Shown: positions 33,926 through 42,800, counted from the first letter of the stretch. The stretch is 64,000 nucleotides of DNA from Streptomyces ochraceiscleroticus (GCF_000720485.1 NZ_JOAX01000004.1:248001-312000); one strand, 5' to 3'. The notes: a model not told the origin generated them from the sequence alone. Translations and numbers: made by a program.

Positions 33926-35236
33926 TCAGGACGTGGGCAGGGCCTGCATAGCCTTGATGAAGCCGTCCTCGTCGAGTCCGCCGTTGAGGAACTGCTGCAC
34001 GGCCTGGTGCATGCCGACCGTCGCCGTCTGCGGGTATGCCTGGTCCCACGACAGCTGGAAGGCGGGGGCCTTCTCGACCATCTTGAGCTGGGAACGGGCG
34101 AAGTCCGGGTCGGCGGCGGCGTCGAGGTGCTTCTCGGTGTCCGTGGTGGTGGGCACGTTGCCGATGGCGAGCTGCGCCTTGACGGACTCTTCCGAGTACT
34201 GCAGCTTCAGGAACTCCGCGACCGCCTCGGGATGCTTCGTCTTCTTCAGTACGGAGTAGAAGTTGTTGGTGTTGCCGACGAGGTCGGCCGGATCGCCCTT
34301 GCCGCCGTCGACCGCCGGGAACGCACTGTGGCCGAGGTCGCGCTCGGCGAACTTCGGGTGGCTCTCCTGCTGGGTGGCGTACTCCCACGAGCCCATCAGC
34401 TCGAATCCGGCCTTGCCGGTGGCCAGCAGGGTGGGTGAGCCCTGGTCGGTGAACTTCACCGAGTCGTAGTGGGTACCGAACGCGCCGGCGTCCGCCAGCT
34501 CTCTGATCATGCCGAGAGCCTTTCTGCTGTCGGCGCTCGCCCAGACGTCCTTGTCCCCGGCCAGCGCCTTCTGGAGCAGCCCGGGTCCGGCCACCCGGTC
34601 GTAGAGATACTCGAACCACATGAGGGTGGGCCACTTGTCGCCGCCGCCCAGCGCGATCGGCGTGACGCCCTTCGCCTTGAGCTTCCCTACCGCTGCCAGC
34701 ATGTCGTCCCAGGTCTTCGGCGGCTCGACACCGGTCTCCTTGAGCACCTTCTTGTTGTGGAACAGCAGCACGGGCTGGGTGCCGCGCATCGGGATTCCGT
34801 ACGGCTTCCCGTCCACCTCCGCGCTCTCGAACACCGTGGGCAGGAACTTGTCCTTCAGGTCCGGGTCCTTGGCGATGAAGTCGTCGAGCGGCATGAGGAG
34901 TCCGGCGTCGACGAACGGCCTGATGCTGCCGCCGCCCCAGTTGAAGAAGACGTCGGGTGCCTGCTCGCTGTTGATGATGGTCTGCAGCTTGGCCTGGTAG
35001 TCGGCGCCCGGGATGGTGTCCAGGACCGCCTTCACCTCGGACGTCTTGTTGAAGGTGGCGATGATCCGCTTCTCCACCTTGTTGGCGCTGTCGCCGTAGA
35101 CCAGGACGTGGATCCTGCCGTCGTCCCCGCCCGCGGAGTCCGAGCCGCCCCCTCCGCATGCCGACAGGGTGAGTACCAGGGTCAGAGCCGCACCGCCGAC
35201 AGCGGTGTTCCGCAGAAACCGTGCGCGTTGCCTCAT
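33926..35236 (-). CDS. sugar ABC substrate-binding lipoprotein
   Basis: A 436-residue extracellular binding protein of family 1. The Arg-rich N-terminus and hydrophobic stretch end in lipobox LSAC (C27), followed by a Gly/Ser linker. The mature part shows typical segments such as DVFFNWGGGSIRPFVDAGLLMPLDD and GKAGFELMGSWEYATQ. I prefer ATG 35236, with AGAGG at the right distance, over GTG 35242. It heads the operon with two permeases and the GH3 beta-glucosidase, so its ligand is probably a beta-glucoside or cello-oligosaccharide. The LacI-type operator lies at 35249-35276, 13 bp upstream of the start. Confidence 0.9.
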   Translation of the reverse strand: MRQRARFLRNTAVGGAALTLVLTLSACGGGGSDSAGGDDGRIHVLVYGDSANKVEKRIIATFNKTSEVKAVLDTIPGADYQAKLQTIINSEQAPDVFFNWGGGSIRPFVDAGLLMPLDDFIAKDPDLKDKFLPTVFESAEVDGKPYGIPMRGTQPVLLFHNKKVLKETGVEPPKTWDDMLAAVGKLKAKGVTPIALGGGDKWPTLMWFEYLYDRVAGPGLLQKALAGDKDVWASADSRKALGMIRELADAGAFGTHYDSVKFTDQGSPTLLATGKAGFELMGSWEYATQQESHPKFAERDLGHSAFPAVDGGKGDPADLVGNTNNFYSVLKKTKHPEAVAEFLKLQYSEESVKAQLAIGNVPTTTDTEKHLDAAADPDFARSQLKMVEKAPAFQLSWDQAYPQTATVGMHQAVQQFLNGGLDEDGFIKAMQALPTS

Positions 35237-35248
35237 CGGCACACCTCT

Positions 35249-35276
35249 CGAAAGTATTTCGGCAGGATTACCGAAA
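35249..35276. promoter_or_regulatory. overlapping inverted repeats, LacI-type operator
   Basis: CGAAA-GTA-TTTCG (35249-35261) overlaps TTTCGG-N8-CCGAAA (35257-35276), so the TTTCG arm is shared by two dyads. The element lies just upstream of the binding-protein gene and 113 bp from the divergent LacI gene. It is the likely repressor site. Confidence 0.65.
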
Positions 35277-35388
35277 CTTCATGCGTCGGGACGCTAGAAC
35301 TCCCCACTGAGGCAGGTCAACCCTTGGGGGCCGAGTTACCAACTCGTGACGCTGCGCTCGGAGTTATTCGTGCTCTATGCTCCTCACC

Positions 35389-36405
35389 ATGCGCGATGAC
35401 CAGGAGTTGGGCCGTATCACCCTGGCCCAGGTGGCCAAGAAGGCCGGCGTTTCCCTCTCGACAGTTTCGAAAGTGCTCAACGGGCGGCAGGACGTCGCCG
35501 CACCGACCAGGCTCAAGGTGGAACGCCTGCTGGAGGCGCATGCCTACCGGCGCACGACGCGCTCGGCCCAGGAGGCGCCGCTCATCGAGCTCGTCTTCCA
35601 CGAACTGGACAGCATCTGGGCAATGGAGCTGATCCGGGGCGTGCAGAACGTCGCCAAGGACCACCAGGCCGGCGTCGTCCTCACCGAGAGCGGGACCCGG
35701 CAGGCCCCAGGCCCCGACTGGATCGAAGGGGTCCTGCAACGCCGGCCGCTCGGCGTGGTGCTGGTCTTCTCCGCCCTGCCGGCAGAGGTCAAGCAGCAGC
35801 TTCGCTCGCGTTCCATCCCCTTCGTCATCGTCGACCCGGCCGGCGACCCCGACCCCGACGTGCCCTCGGTGGGCTCGGCCAACTGGAGCGGCGGGCTAGC
35901 GGCGACGCGCCATCTCATCGAGTCCGGGCACCGCCGCATCGGCATCATCACCGGCCCCGACGACATGCTCTGCTCGCTGGCGCGCCTGGACGGCTACCGC
36001 TCGGCGATGAGCATGGCGGGCCTGGAGACCGACCCCGATCTCGTCCTGTACGGCGACTTCCACGTGGAGGGCGGTTACGAAGGAACGCGGAAACTGCTCG
36101 GACTCCCCCGGCCACCGACCGCGATCTTCGCGGGCAGCGATCTCCAGGCGCTGGGCGCCCTGGAGGCGGCCCGCGTCAGCGGTCTGCGTGTCCCGCACGA
36201 CCTGTCCGTGGTCGGCTACGACGACGTACCGGTCGCGCGCTGGTCCAGCCCGGCGCTCACCACGGTGCACCAGCCACTGCGGCAGATGGCCGAGGAGGCG
36301 ACCCAGATGCTGCTGCGCATGCGGGCACAGGAACCCGTGACGACCAGGCTCGAACTGGCCACCAGCCTCGTCGTCAGGAAGAGCACGGCCCCACCCCGCG
36401 ACTGA
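35389..36405 (+). CDS. LacI-family transcriptional regulator
   Basis: A 338-residue repressor. The N-terminal domain has TLAQVAKKAGVSLSTVSKVLNG and a hinge helix (RLKVERLLEAHAY), and the rest is the sugar-binding periplasmic-like fold, ending with VVGYDDVPVARWSSPALTTVHQP. The start at ATG 35389 is preferred over the in-frame ATG 35377 because it begins just before the helix-turn-helix as in relatives. It is divergent from the sugar ABC/GH3 operon and probably represses it via the operator at 35249-35276, released by an imported sugar, as CebR does for cellobiose operons. Confidence 0.9.
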   Translation: MRDDQELGRITLAQVAKKAGVSLSTVSKVLNGRQDVAAPTRLKVERLLEAHAYRRTTRSAQEAPLIELVFHELDSIWAMELIRGVQNVAKDHQAGVVLTESGTRQAPGPDWIEGVLQRRPLGVVLVFSALPAEVKQQLRSRSIPFVIVDPAGDPDPDVPSVGSANWSGGLAATRHLIESGHRRIGIITGPDDMLCSLARLDGYRSAMSMAGLETDPDLVLYGDFHVEGGYEGTRKLLGLPRPPTAIFAGSDLQALGALEAARVSGLRVPHDLSVVGYDDVPVARWSSPALTTVHQPLRQMAEEATQMLLRMRAQEPVTTRLELATSLVVRKSTAPPRD

Positions 36406-36423
36406 CCGTCGGCCGAGGACGCC

Positions 36424-36540
36424 TTACTGCGCGTTGCCGACCGATACGCGACGGGGCAGCAGCACGGCCAGTGCCGGTACTGCCACGAGGAGCAGCCAGG
36501 GGGCGGCGGGCGGGAGGCCCGTGACGCGGAGGGAGCCGGT
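36424..36540 (-). pseudogene. FtsX-like permease C-terminal remnant
   Basis: The reverse strand carries about 38 codons (TGSLRVTGLPPAAPWLLLVA, ending PRRVSVGNAQ and a stop). This resembles the last membrane helix and tail of FtsX-type ABC permeases. Nothing upstream on this strand continues the protein, so it is a short remnant. Confidence 0.4.
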
Positions 36541-36916
36541 TCGCCGTCGCCGGGCCACCACTGATGACGTTTTCGAGCCGGAGCAACCACCCAACGAACC
36601 GTTGGTTCGCCGTCACCGGCCCGGACTGCCGCCGCCTCCGGAGGTCTCCCTCATGACGTAGACCCTCGGAAGTTGCGATTTGCTGTGCTGCGGAAGACCC
36701 CGAACCCGCCCTCGTCGCCCGGATCTGCACGTGGTGATGTGCTGTGCGTTGTGCACTGTTACCTGTGCGCGGTGCTGAGCTGCACTGTTGGTGGGGAATC
36801 GAACCCCAGCGTTGCTCTTCACGCGCCAGGAAGGGCCGGAAAACCGCCGGCCCTCGGTGTGTGCACGCCTCCGAAACGCCTACCTGCTCCGCATCGTCCT
36901 GCCCTGCTGGGAGCGC
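36541..36916. other. intergenic stretch with tRNA-like arm and hairpin, no gene
   Basis: No coding frame is convincing. The reverse strand at 36790-36813 contains GGGGTTCGATTCCCC, which has the shape of a tRNA T-arm, but no complete tRNA can be folded around it. A clean hairpin lies at 36833-36853. The element TGCACTGTT occurs twice (about 36751 and 36781). Confidence 0.4.
36833..36853. terminator. 7-bp GC hairpin
   Basis: GGGCCGG-AAAACCG-CCGGCCC is a perfect stem about 60 bp beyond the stop of the DIP1984 gene on the reverse strand. It is likely that gene's terminator. Confidence 0.6.
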
Positions 36917-37387
36917 TCAGTCCAGCAGATCGGCCTCCCAGTTCTTCCGCTGGATCCGCACATCGATCTCACGGATCTCCCGTGCGAGGTCGTCTGCCTG
37001 ACCGCGCAGTTCCGCGACCGGAAGCGCGGAGAGCATCATCAGCTCAGAGCGGAGCTGCCGACCGTACCCCCGCTCGCCCGTACCTGCTGCCGCATCCGCC
37101 GCCGCAGTGACCACCGAGTGACGCAGCCGCAGCACGTCCCGGCGCGCGAGCGCGTCGGTGAGCGTACCGTCCTCCCCCATCTCCACCGCGGCGTTGGTCC
37201 GGTTGATGCGCCGGATCAACGTCTCGAGGGAGTCCATCACCTCACCGGCCTCGGCCAGCAGCAGAGCCGCATCCTCAGCAGGCGTCTCCCCCTCCTGGTA
37301 ACGCGCACTGCTCACCACGCGTGCGCGCAGCTGTTCCACGCGCCGCGTCGCCTCCGCCCGTTCTGCCAGCGCCTCAGCAAGCTTCAC
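36917..37387 (-). CDS. DIP1984 family protein
   Basis: A 156-residue coiled-coil-like soluble protein. It starts VKLAEALAERAEATRRVEQL and contains LIRRINRTN, then GTLTDALARRDVLRLR, and ends with DDLAREIREIDVRIQRKNWEADL, all hallmarks of the DIP1984 (septicolysin-like) family. No biochemical role is established that I know of. GTG 37387 has GGAGG eight bases upstream; longer frames (to 37426) lack support. It stands alone, with the FUSC gene behind it on the same strand 249 bases away. Confidence 0.88.
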   Translation of the reverse strand: MKLAEALAERAEATRRVEQLRARVVSSARYQEGETPAEDAALLLAEAGEVMDSLETLIRRINRTNAAVEMGEDGTLTDALARRDVLRLRHSVVTAAADAAAGTGERGYGRQLRSELMMLSALPVAELRGQADDLAREIREIDVRIQRKNWEADLLD

Positions 37388-37635
37388 TGTCTCCACCTCC
37401 CATCCGCCTGAATCTCGCACGAGCATACGAATGCGAACGCCGCAGACGCACCAGGTTTTTATTCCGAACCCGAGGTCGGCCGACTGCCGGAACGAGAACG
37501 CCGGGCCTGTACTGCCCTGCGTCAGCGGATACTGGCCGACGCGGACTGGGACTCGGTTCAGCGGAGTACCGGACGGCGGCTGGTCTGCACGTGGCGGTGG
37601 CCGGTGCGGTCGTCACCGGCGTTTTCCTTCTTCTT

Positions 37636-38802
37636 TCACTGTGGTTCCCGGCCGTGGTGGGGGGCGAGTACGGACAGCAACTGCCGGGTCTCCACCAGCA
37701 GTTCCCCGCTGACCGCGGCAGCGGGGCCGGTCTCCTGGCCGAAGGCGTCGGCCAGGCTGTCGTAGTAGCGCCAGGCATCCTGCGCGGCCTGTTTCCGCCG
37801 TTCCCGGGCCGACTTCTCGTCCTCGTCCTGGTCGAACAGACCGGCTTCGGCCGCGCAGACCTCGGCCGTCCGCTCGGCCAGGACCGCATACCGGTCCAGG
37901 AACGCGGGGGCGGGGCGGGCGAGGTCGCTGTCCTCGCCGGTTGTCCTGGCCAGCGTCCGGCTGATGACCGTCAGGTGTTCGGTGATGTCGTGCCAGCGGG
38001 TGTCCTCCGACTCCGGCGGAGGCTGCGGGCTCCTCCGGCGCAGATTCCAGGCGGGGTTGAGACGCAGGCTCTCGTTGGTCCACTGGCGTGCGTCGGCCAG
38101 CGAGCGCAGGATCGGCTGGAGGCGCCGGGCGCGGTCCCGCCACTCCTCTGCCTCGGCCGATCCCCACTCTTCCCGCAGCCCGTCGGCCATGTGCCGCAGC
38201 AGATCGGCACTGTCGCGCGGCAGGCGCTGCAGCTGGTCGTACACGGAGCGCAGATGGATGGGCGGGAAGACGAAGGCGTTCACGCTGATGCCGATGACGG
38301 CGCCGATGCAGGTCTCCAGCAGCCGGTGGCCCACCTCGGTCAGCGAGTACGCGCCGTAGGTGATGACGAACAGCGCCGTCGTCGACCCGTAGATGCCCTG
38401 CGCGCCGAAGCGGCGGTAGGTGCCCACCAGGGCCAGCACCGGCAAGGCAATGATCATGGCGCCCAGCGTGCTGCCACCGGCCAGGGCCATCGCGAGCGAC
38501 GCCCACACCGCACCGACGACGATCACGGAGATCTGCTGCAGGCCGGAGCGCAGGGAACGGTAGACCGTGGCGTCGACCAGCGCGAGCGCCGTCCACGGCG
38601 CCATCAGCGCCAGCGGTGCCTTCAGCCACCACCCGGCCAGCGCCCACGCGGCGATCGCGGCACCGGCCATCTTCAGCGCCTGCACCATCGTGTCGCGCTC
38701 CGGGCCCGTACCGCGTATCGCATACCGGACCGTACGCCCGACCGCTGCCGCCTCCCAACCCAGCCATCGCCACCCCACCCGGAGCTGCTCCCGCACTGTC
38801 AC
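37636..38802 (-). CDS. FUSC-family membrane protein (aromatic acid exporter-like)
   Basis: About 388 residues. The N-terminal third has hydrophobic helices with APLALMAPWTALALVDATVYRSLRSGLQQ, the core motif of the FUSC/ArAE_1 family. Further membrane segments follow up to about residue 170, and then a long hydrophilic helical C-terminal domain. Plant and bacterial homologues export aromatic acids or other organic anions; the substrate here is unknown. GTG 38802 is preferred because AGAGG is five bases upstream. No accessory periplasmic adaptor is nearby, as expected for a Gram-positive. Confidence 0.82.
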   Translation of the reverse strand: MTVREQLRVGWRWLGWEAAAVGRTVRYAIRGTGPERDTMVQALKMAGAAIAAWALAGWWLKAPLALMAPWTALALVDATVYRSLRSGLQQISVIVVGAVWASLAMALAGGSTLGAMIIALPVLALVGTYRRFGAQGIYGSTTALFVITYGAYSLTEVGHRLLETCIGAVIGISVNAFVFPPIHLRSVYDQLQRLPRDSADLLRHMADGLREEWGSAEAEEWRDRARRLQPILRSLADARQWTNESLRLNPAWNLRRRSPQPPPESEDTRWHDITEHLTVISRTLARTTGEDSDLARPAPAFLDRYAVLAERTAEVCAAEAGLFDQDEDEKSARERRKQAAQDAWRYYDSLADAFGQETGPAAAVSGELLVETRQLLSVLAPHHGREPQ

Positions 38803-39089
38803 TCGCACCTCTTCCCGCTGTACTTGCCTGGTTGCTTCACTGGAACCAGCGGTTGCTGAATCCCGCAGGTGAGTACCCGGCTGCAAGCTGTGTCATCAGC
38901 GAGGAGTCCATTCATCAGACGAGCGCCGGAGGAGGAGAAGGACGCTCGTCGAGTGTGCGGCGGCGAACTGACGAATCGTCTCGGGAAGATCGGCACGATC
39001 ACCGCATACTGTGAGCGTGTCGCCCACAACAAGGGCCCGGATGCAGTCAACAACACCTGAGCGCGGCCGAACTACGAGGATGCGGCGGA
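38803..39089. other. intergenic region, no gene supported
   Basis: It separates the divergent FUSC and 233-aa hypothetical genes. A 63-codon frame on the plus strand at 38869-39060 has no recognisable features or ribosome-binding site. Promoters for both genes must lie here, but I see no clear operator. Confidence 0.4.
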
Positions 39090-39791
39090 ATGCAGCACTG
39101 GAGTAAGGAAAGCCTCGCGGGCCTTCAAGCGTCTCTGGTCCACGAGATGTTGCGGTTCACCGCACCGGCACTCGGTGCGACGGGCCCTCTGGTACGAGGG
39201 GTGCTGCCACCGCCTGAGGCACCGGGAGTGGGCAGGGTGGTCGTCTGGGACGGCAATGATCTCGCCAGCTCGGTGGCCTACGACCTCCCTTTGGTCGGCC
39301 GCGACGGCGACAACGTACCGCCTGACGAACTGTCAGTGCTGCTGCGTCGCATCGTGTGGCAACGGGTGCACGGTCGGCCGACCACACCCACGCCCGCGCT
39401 CCCTCGCGAGGCGCATGGCATCTCCGTCGTATCCGTCGAGGAAGCGACACGCTTCCTCGAGGAAGGGCCGGTCTTTCACCTCACCGATGCGCTCCACGCC
39501 GCGGTGGCCGCCCTGTGCCCGCCCGTCGATGAGGACGAAGAGGAGCTACGACTGCGCGGTTTCCTTCTCCTCGACGAGCGGTCCGTACGCTTGTACGTGG
39601 ATGGAGACGGCCTGCCCGGCGTGGTCGGTCTCGATGTCGCTCTTCGGGATGAGAACGGAGCGGTCACCGTCGGCATCACCGGGCTGGCCACCGCCCTGCC
39701 CACGCTGGTCTCCGGCGACCAGTTGAAGTACAACCCTTCGGACGCGGTGGATCGCTACTGCTCGGCCGTCTACGACCTGACACGCTGGTAG
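39090..39791 (+). CDS. hypothetical protein, 233 aa
   Basis: I do not recognise this family. The protein is soluble and acidic, with no signal peptide or membrane segment. It has an early SLVHEMLRFTAPAL helix, a middle region rich in Val/Asp (VGRVVVWDGNDLASSVAYDLPLV), and a C-terminal half with strand-like LRGFLLLDERSVRLYVDG and GVVGLDVALRDENGAVTVG. ATG 39090 has GAGGA about nine bases upstream. Third-position GC is high throughout, so the frame is very likely real. Neighbours give no functional hint. Confidence 0.7.
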   Translation: MQHWSKESLAGLQASLVHEMLRFTAPALGATGPLVRGVLPPPEAPGVGRVVVWDGNDLASSVAYDLPLVGRDGDNVPPDELSVLLRRIVWQRVHGRPTTPTPALPREAHGISVVSVEEATRFLEEGPVFHLTDALHAAVAALCPPVDEDEEELRLRGFLLLDERSVRLYVDGDGLPGVVGLDVALRDENGAVTVGITGLATALPTLVSGDQLKYNPSDAVDRYCSAVYDLTRW

Positions 39792-39838
39792 CAACCCGAA
39801 TCGCACTGCCACATTCTGCACCCGCGTGTGCCGACTGC

Positions 39839-40114
39839 TCATCCGCTGAACGTCCACGCCACCGAGTCGTCGGCGGCGACGAGGACGCCGTACACGAGCA
39901 GGTCGCCGAGTCCGAGTCCGAGCCCCGCCAGCGCGGGGAAGCGGCGGTCGGTGGAGCGGGACAGCGCGAGGCTCGCCAGGACGATGGCGACCGGCCCCAG
40001 GATCAGGTTCATGACCAGCAATCCGATGAGGCCCATGACGAACGAGGCGACGGCCATGCCGTTGGCGTCGCGCAGTCCGGTCCGCCGGCGGGCGGAAGCG
40101 GTGACCTCCATCAT
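39839..40114 (-). CDS. DUF4190 domain membrane protein
   Basis: A 91-residue protein with a cytoplasmic start followed by NGMAVASFVMGLIGLLVMNLILGPVAIVLASLALSRS, the two-helix DUF4190 motif, and a third hydrophobic segment. Function is unknown; such proteins are frequent in actinobacterial envelopes. ATG 40114 lies inside a 20-bp tandem duplication, and the upstream copy provides GGAGG ten bases before this ATG. The next upstream gene on the strand is the 51-aa membrane protein, 34 bases away, and the FABP gene precedes that. Confidence 0.75.
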   Translation of the reverse strand: MMEVTASARRRTGLRDANGMAVASFVMGLIGLLVMNLILGPVAIVLASLALSRSTDRRFPALAGLGLGLGDLLVYGVLVAADDSVAWTFSG

Positions 40115-40134
40115 GAAGCGGTGACCTCCATCAT
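40095..40134. repeat. 20-bp perfect tandem duplication at a start codon
   Basis: The unit GAAGCGGTGACCTCCATCAT occurs twice, at 40095-40114 and 40115-40134. On the reverse strand each unit contains ATGATGGAGG, so the duplication supplies both a second start codon and an extra Shine-Dalgarno sequence for the DUF4190 gene. Confidence 0.9.
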
Positions 40135-40148
40135 TCGACTTCTTCGAG

Positions 40149-40304
40149 TCATTGGTGCCGGTGGCGGACACGCTCGCGTACGGCGACCACGAGCAGGCAG
40201 CCGCCGATGACGACGGCGGCCGGCAACGTGGCGGAGGGCGGCGCGTGCGCCGAAGCGCCCAGCAGACCTTCCGTCAGCAGGAGGCCGAGAAAGGGAAGAA
40301 GCAT
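40149..40304 (-). CDS. small membrane protein, 51 aa
   Basis: A short frame from ATG 40304 encodes MLLPFLGLLLTEGLLGASAH, then a Pro-containing loop, then LPAAVVIGGCLLVVAVRERV and a basic tail ending HRHQ. That gives two hydrophobic segments with a positive C-terminus. It lies between the FABP gene and the DUF4190 gene on the same strand with short gaps, so it may belong to the same transcript. The function is unknown. It is below usual ORF size limits and could be missed. Confidence 0.5.
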   Translation of the reverse strand: MLLPFLGLLLTEGLLGASAHAPPSATLPAAVVIGGCLLVVAVRERVRHRHQ

Positions 40305-40385
40305 GCCGTGCCTCTCATCGCGGACTTCGGTGTCATGAGTACCGTTCGTGCTCTGCCACCCCGCGGGTACCCACTCGTCCCGGTT

Positions 40386-40943
40386 TCACCACACCACGCT
40401 CGTGCCCGCGCGTCGCAGCCGCGCCGAGAGGTGGTGCTGCAACGGTCGGCCGACCGCCGCCAGGTCGTGGACGAAGTCGAGGGTGTCCGCGTCGGTCAGG
40501 GTGTAGCGGCGGCGGGTGGCGTCGACCTCCTTGGCGGTGGGCGTGAGCGCCACCTGGTGGGTGGCGAGGTCGACCGCTTGGCTGTCCGCCCGGCCCACCA
40601 GCATCTCCGCGATCCCGGTGGGCTGGGTGATCAGCGCTTCCACCCGCCCCTCGGGCTGCAACCGCCACCAGCCGCTCTCCCGGGCCGCCGGCCGCAGCGG
40701 TGCACCATCGGCGTCCAGCAGCCAGGCCCGGGCCTCGTAGGCGAGGAAGGGCCGGCCGTCGTGGCTGAAGGTGACCTCCTGCGCGTACGTGAAGTCCTCG
40801 GCGAGCGTCGGATACTCACCGCTCCCCCGTCCGGCCCAAGTGCCCAGCAGCCCGGCCACCGGGGCGAGCAACGGGTGCGGCGCAGGGAGGCCGTCCGGGT
40901 CGAGGGCGTCGGGGTACGGAAGCTGCCGGGTGGGGTCGGACAT
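40386..40943 (-). CDS. FABP/nitrobindin family heme protein (peroxynitrite isomerase-like)
   Basis: A 185-residue beta-barrel protein. The [20 protein letters not shown] motif near residue 34 and the C-terminal [15 protein letters not shown], which holds the proximal heme His, identify the DUF1794/nitrobindin group. Mycobacterial nitrobindins bind ferric heme and isomerise peroxynitrite to nitrate. ATG 40943 is the first start matching the family N-terminus ([12 protein letters not shown]). A longer frame upstream on this strand is the decayed MFS gene and is not part of it. It may lead a small operon with the two membrane proteins. Confidence 0.88.
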   Translation of the reverse strand: MSDPTRQLPYPDALDPDGLPAPHPLLAPVAGLLGTWAGRGSGEYPTLAEDFTYAQEVTFSHDGRPFLAYEARAWLLDADGAPLRPAARESGWWRLQPEGRVEALITQPTGIAEMLVGRADSQAVDLATHQVALTPTAKEVDATRRRYTLTDADTLDFVHDLAAVGRPLQHHLSARLRRAGTSVVW

Positions 40944-41062
40944 GAGGGGTGCTCCTGGGTCGAGGCCGGTGCCGGGTGGCAGCCTAGGGGCTCGGCGGGC
41001 GGCAGGCCGCGCCGCGCCGGGCGACGCGGCCAAATGCCCCCGACCAACCATGTCGTGGGGAA

Positions 41063-41757
41063 TCAGCGAGGTGCCGTGGCGCGTCGTCGGGTGGCGGCCA
41101 GGATGCCGAGAGGCAGCAGGGCCGCCAGGAGGAGGGCGAGGCCCGTCATGGAGGGACCCTTCAGCCCCAGCGCGGAGCTGAAGGCCACCCCGCCGAGCCA
41201 GGAGCCGACGGCGATGCCGACCTGGAAGGAGGAGGTGGCCAGTGCCATGGACAGCGCACGTCCGGGTCCGGCGATGCGGACCACCTCCCCCACCAGGATC
41301 GGGTTGGTGGACATGCCGGCGGCGCCGAGCAGAACGACCAGGGCCACCGCGGCGATGCTGCTGGTCGCCCACAGGGTGATGGCGCCCAGCAGCGCGGCGG
41401 TGACGGCGGCGGCCGGGATCAGCGTGGCGTAGGTTCGGCGGTCGCCTCGGCGTCCACCGAAGACGGTGCCGGTCAGTGCGCCGGCGCCGTAGCCGAGCAT
41501 CGCCAGCGGCACCGCGGTCTGCGGGAGACCGGCCCGTTCGGTCAGCAGTGGGGCGACGTAGCTGTAGGCGGCCATGATGCCGCCCTGTACGAGCGCGGTG
41601 GCGAGGTAGACCAGCCACAGACGGGGTGCTTGAGGGCGCCGAGCTCGGCGCGGGCGGTGGTGCCGTCGGCACCGGTGTCGGCGGACAACTGGCGGCCGAT
41701 CACGCCGGCAGCCGCCAGGACCCACGAAAACAGCCCCGAAGACCAGGTAACAGACAC
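41063..41757 (-). pseudogene. MFS transporter remnant (C-terminal half, frameshifted)
   Basis: The main frame gives six hydrophobic helices of an MFS protein, from [27 protein letters not shown] to the stop at 41063. The segment just before ([20 protein letters not shown], then RAELGALK) is in another frame, so a shift occurred near 41640. The N-terminal six helices with the GxxxDRxGRR loop are missing. This is a DHA1-type drug or sugar exporter in decay. It lies beside the broken XRE gene. Confidence 0.82.
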
Positions 41758-41927
41758 GCTGGAGAGGGGTAATGCCAGGGGCTCCCTCGTTCCGAGAACC
41801 GTGCGAGGGGACGTGGCGACAGTGCAGGAAGCGCCGCAGCAGGGAATGGTGCGGTGACACCGGCCGAAACGGGCCGTGATGGGGCCACGGAGGATGACAT
41901 CGCGCGAGAGGGAGGCCGGGCCCGGCG

Positions 41928-42800
41928 TCAGCGCTCGGTACCGGCCTGTGCGGCAGGCGTGTCCTGGTCCTGGGAGGCTGCCCAGCCGGCCAGCAGTTTC
42001 AGGGCGTCTGCGGCCGGTGTATCGGGGTCGGCACTGTAGACGGTGATGGACAGCCCGTCATCGCCGGGCAGCTCCAGAGTCTCGTGGACCGGTTCCATCT
42101 CGCCCACCGCCGGGGCATGAACCGTTTCGTTCCCGCCGTAAAGACATGCACGTCGTGCGCGCCCCACATGGTGCGGAAGGCATCACTGCGGGTGGACAGC
42201 TCTCCGATCAGATTCGACAGCTCGCGGTCGTGCGGGTTCTTGGCGACCTCAACGCGCAGCACTCCCACTCCTTCGCGGGCCACGCGTTCCCACTCGGGGT
42301 AGAGCCGGGTGGCCCGCGGATCGAGGAAGACGAACCGGCAGGTGTTGACCGGCTCCTGCTCGAACACCTCGAAGTGCAGGGGCGAGTGGATTGGCCGCGA
42401 GGATGTCCATGCGGTAGTTGCGCACGTACGCCGGCTGGTCGTTCAGGCCCTCGATGATGCGCAGCACGCTGGGCCGCACGGCGGCCTTCTTGCCGCGACG
42501 CTGGACGCGGGTCCTGCCGGCATTGCCGGCACGGGACAGTGCGTACAAGTGCTCCCGCTCGGTGTCATCGAGCCGCAGAGCCTGGGCGAGGGCGTCCAGG
42601 ACGCTGTCGGAGGCCCCGCCGAGATTGCCGCGCTCCAGCCGTGTGTAGTACTCGACACTCACCCCGGCGAGCATCGCGACCTCACTCCGGCGCAGCCCGG
42701 GCACCCGCCACTGCCCGTACACCGGGAGGCCCGCCTGCTCAGGCGTGATCTTGTCCCGACGGGATTTCAGGAATGCACGGGTTTCACTGCGCTTGTCCAC
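41928..42800 (-). pseudogene. XRE/MmyB-type regulator with two frameshifts
   Basis: From GTG 42800 the first frame encodes the helix-turn-helix (VPGLRRSEVAMLAGVSVEYYTRLERGN) and continues to MDILAANPLA. There the frame must change near 42385 to read ALHFEVFEQEPVNTCRFVFL, the start of the ligand domain. Near 42135 it must change again, from FTAGTKR to VHAPAVGEMEPVHETLELPG, and it ends at 41928. Together the three pieces make a full-length MmyB-like regulator of about 290 residues. Two independent shifts argue for a real pseudogene rather than a read error. Its divergent target was probably the aldo/keto reductase now reduced to 15 codons at 43121. Confidence 0.82.

Noticed and set aside
36781..36813. 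tRNA gene on the reverse strand
   Set aside because: Only the T-arm-like part is present; no acceptor, D-arm or anticodon arm fits.
38869..39060. 63-codon plus-strand frame between FUSC and the 233-aa gene
   Set aside because: No ribosome-binding site or recognisable sequence features.
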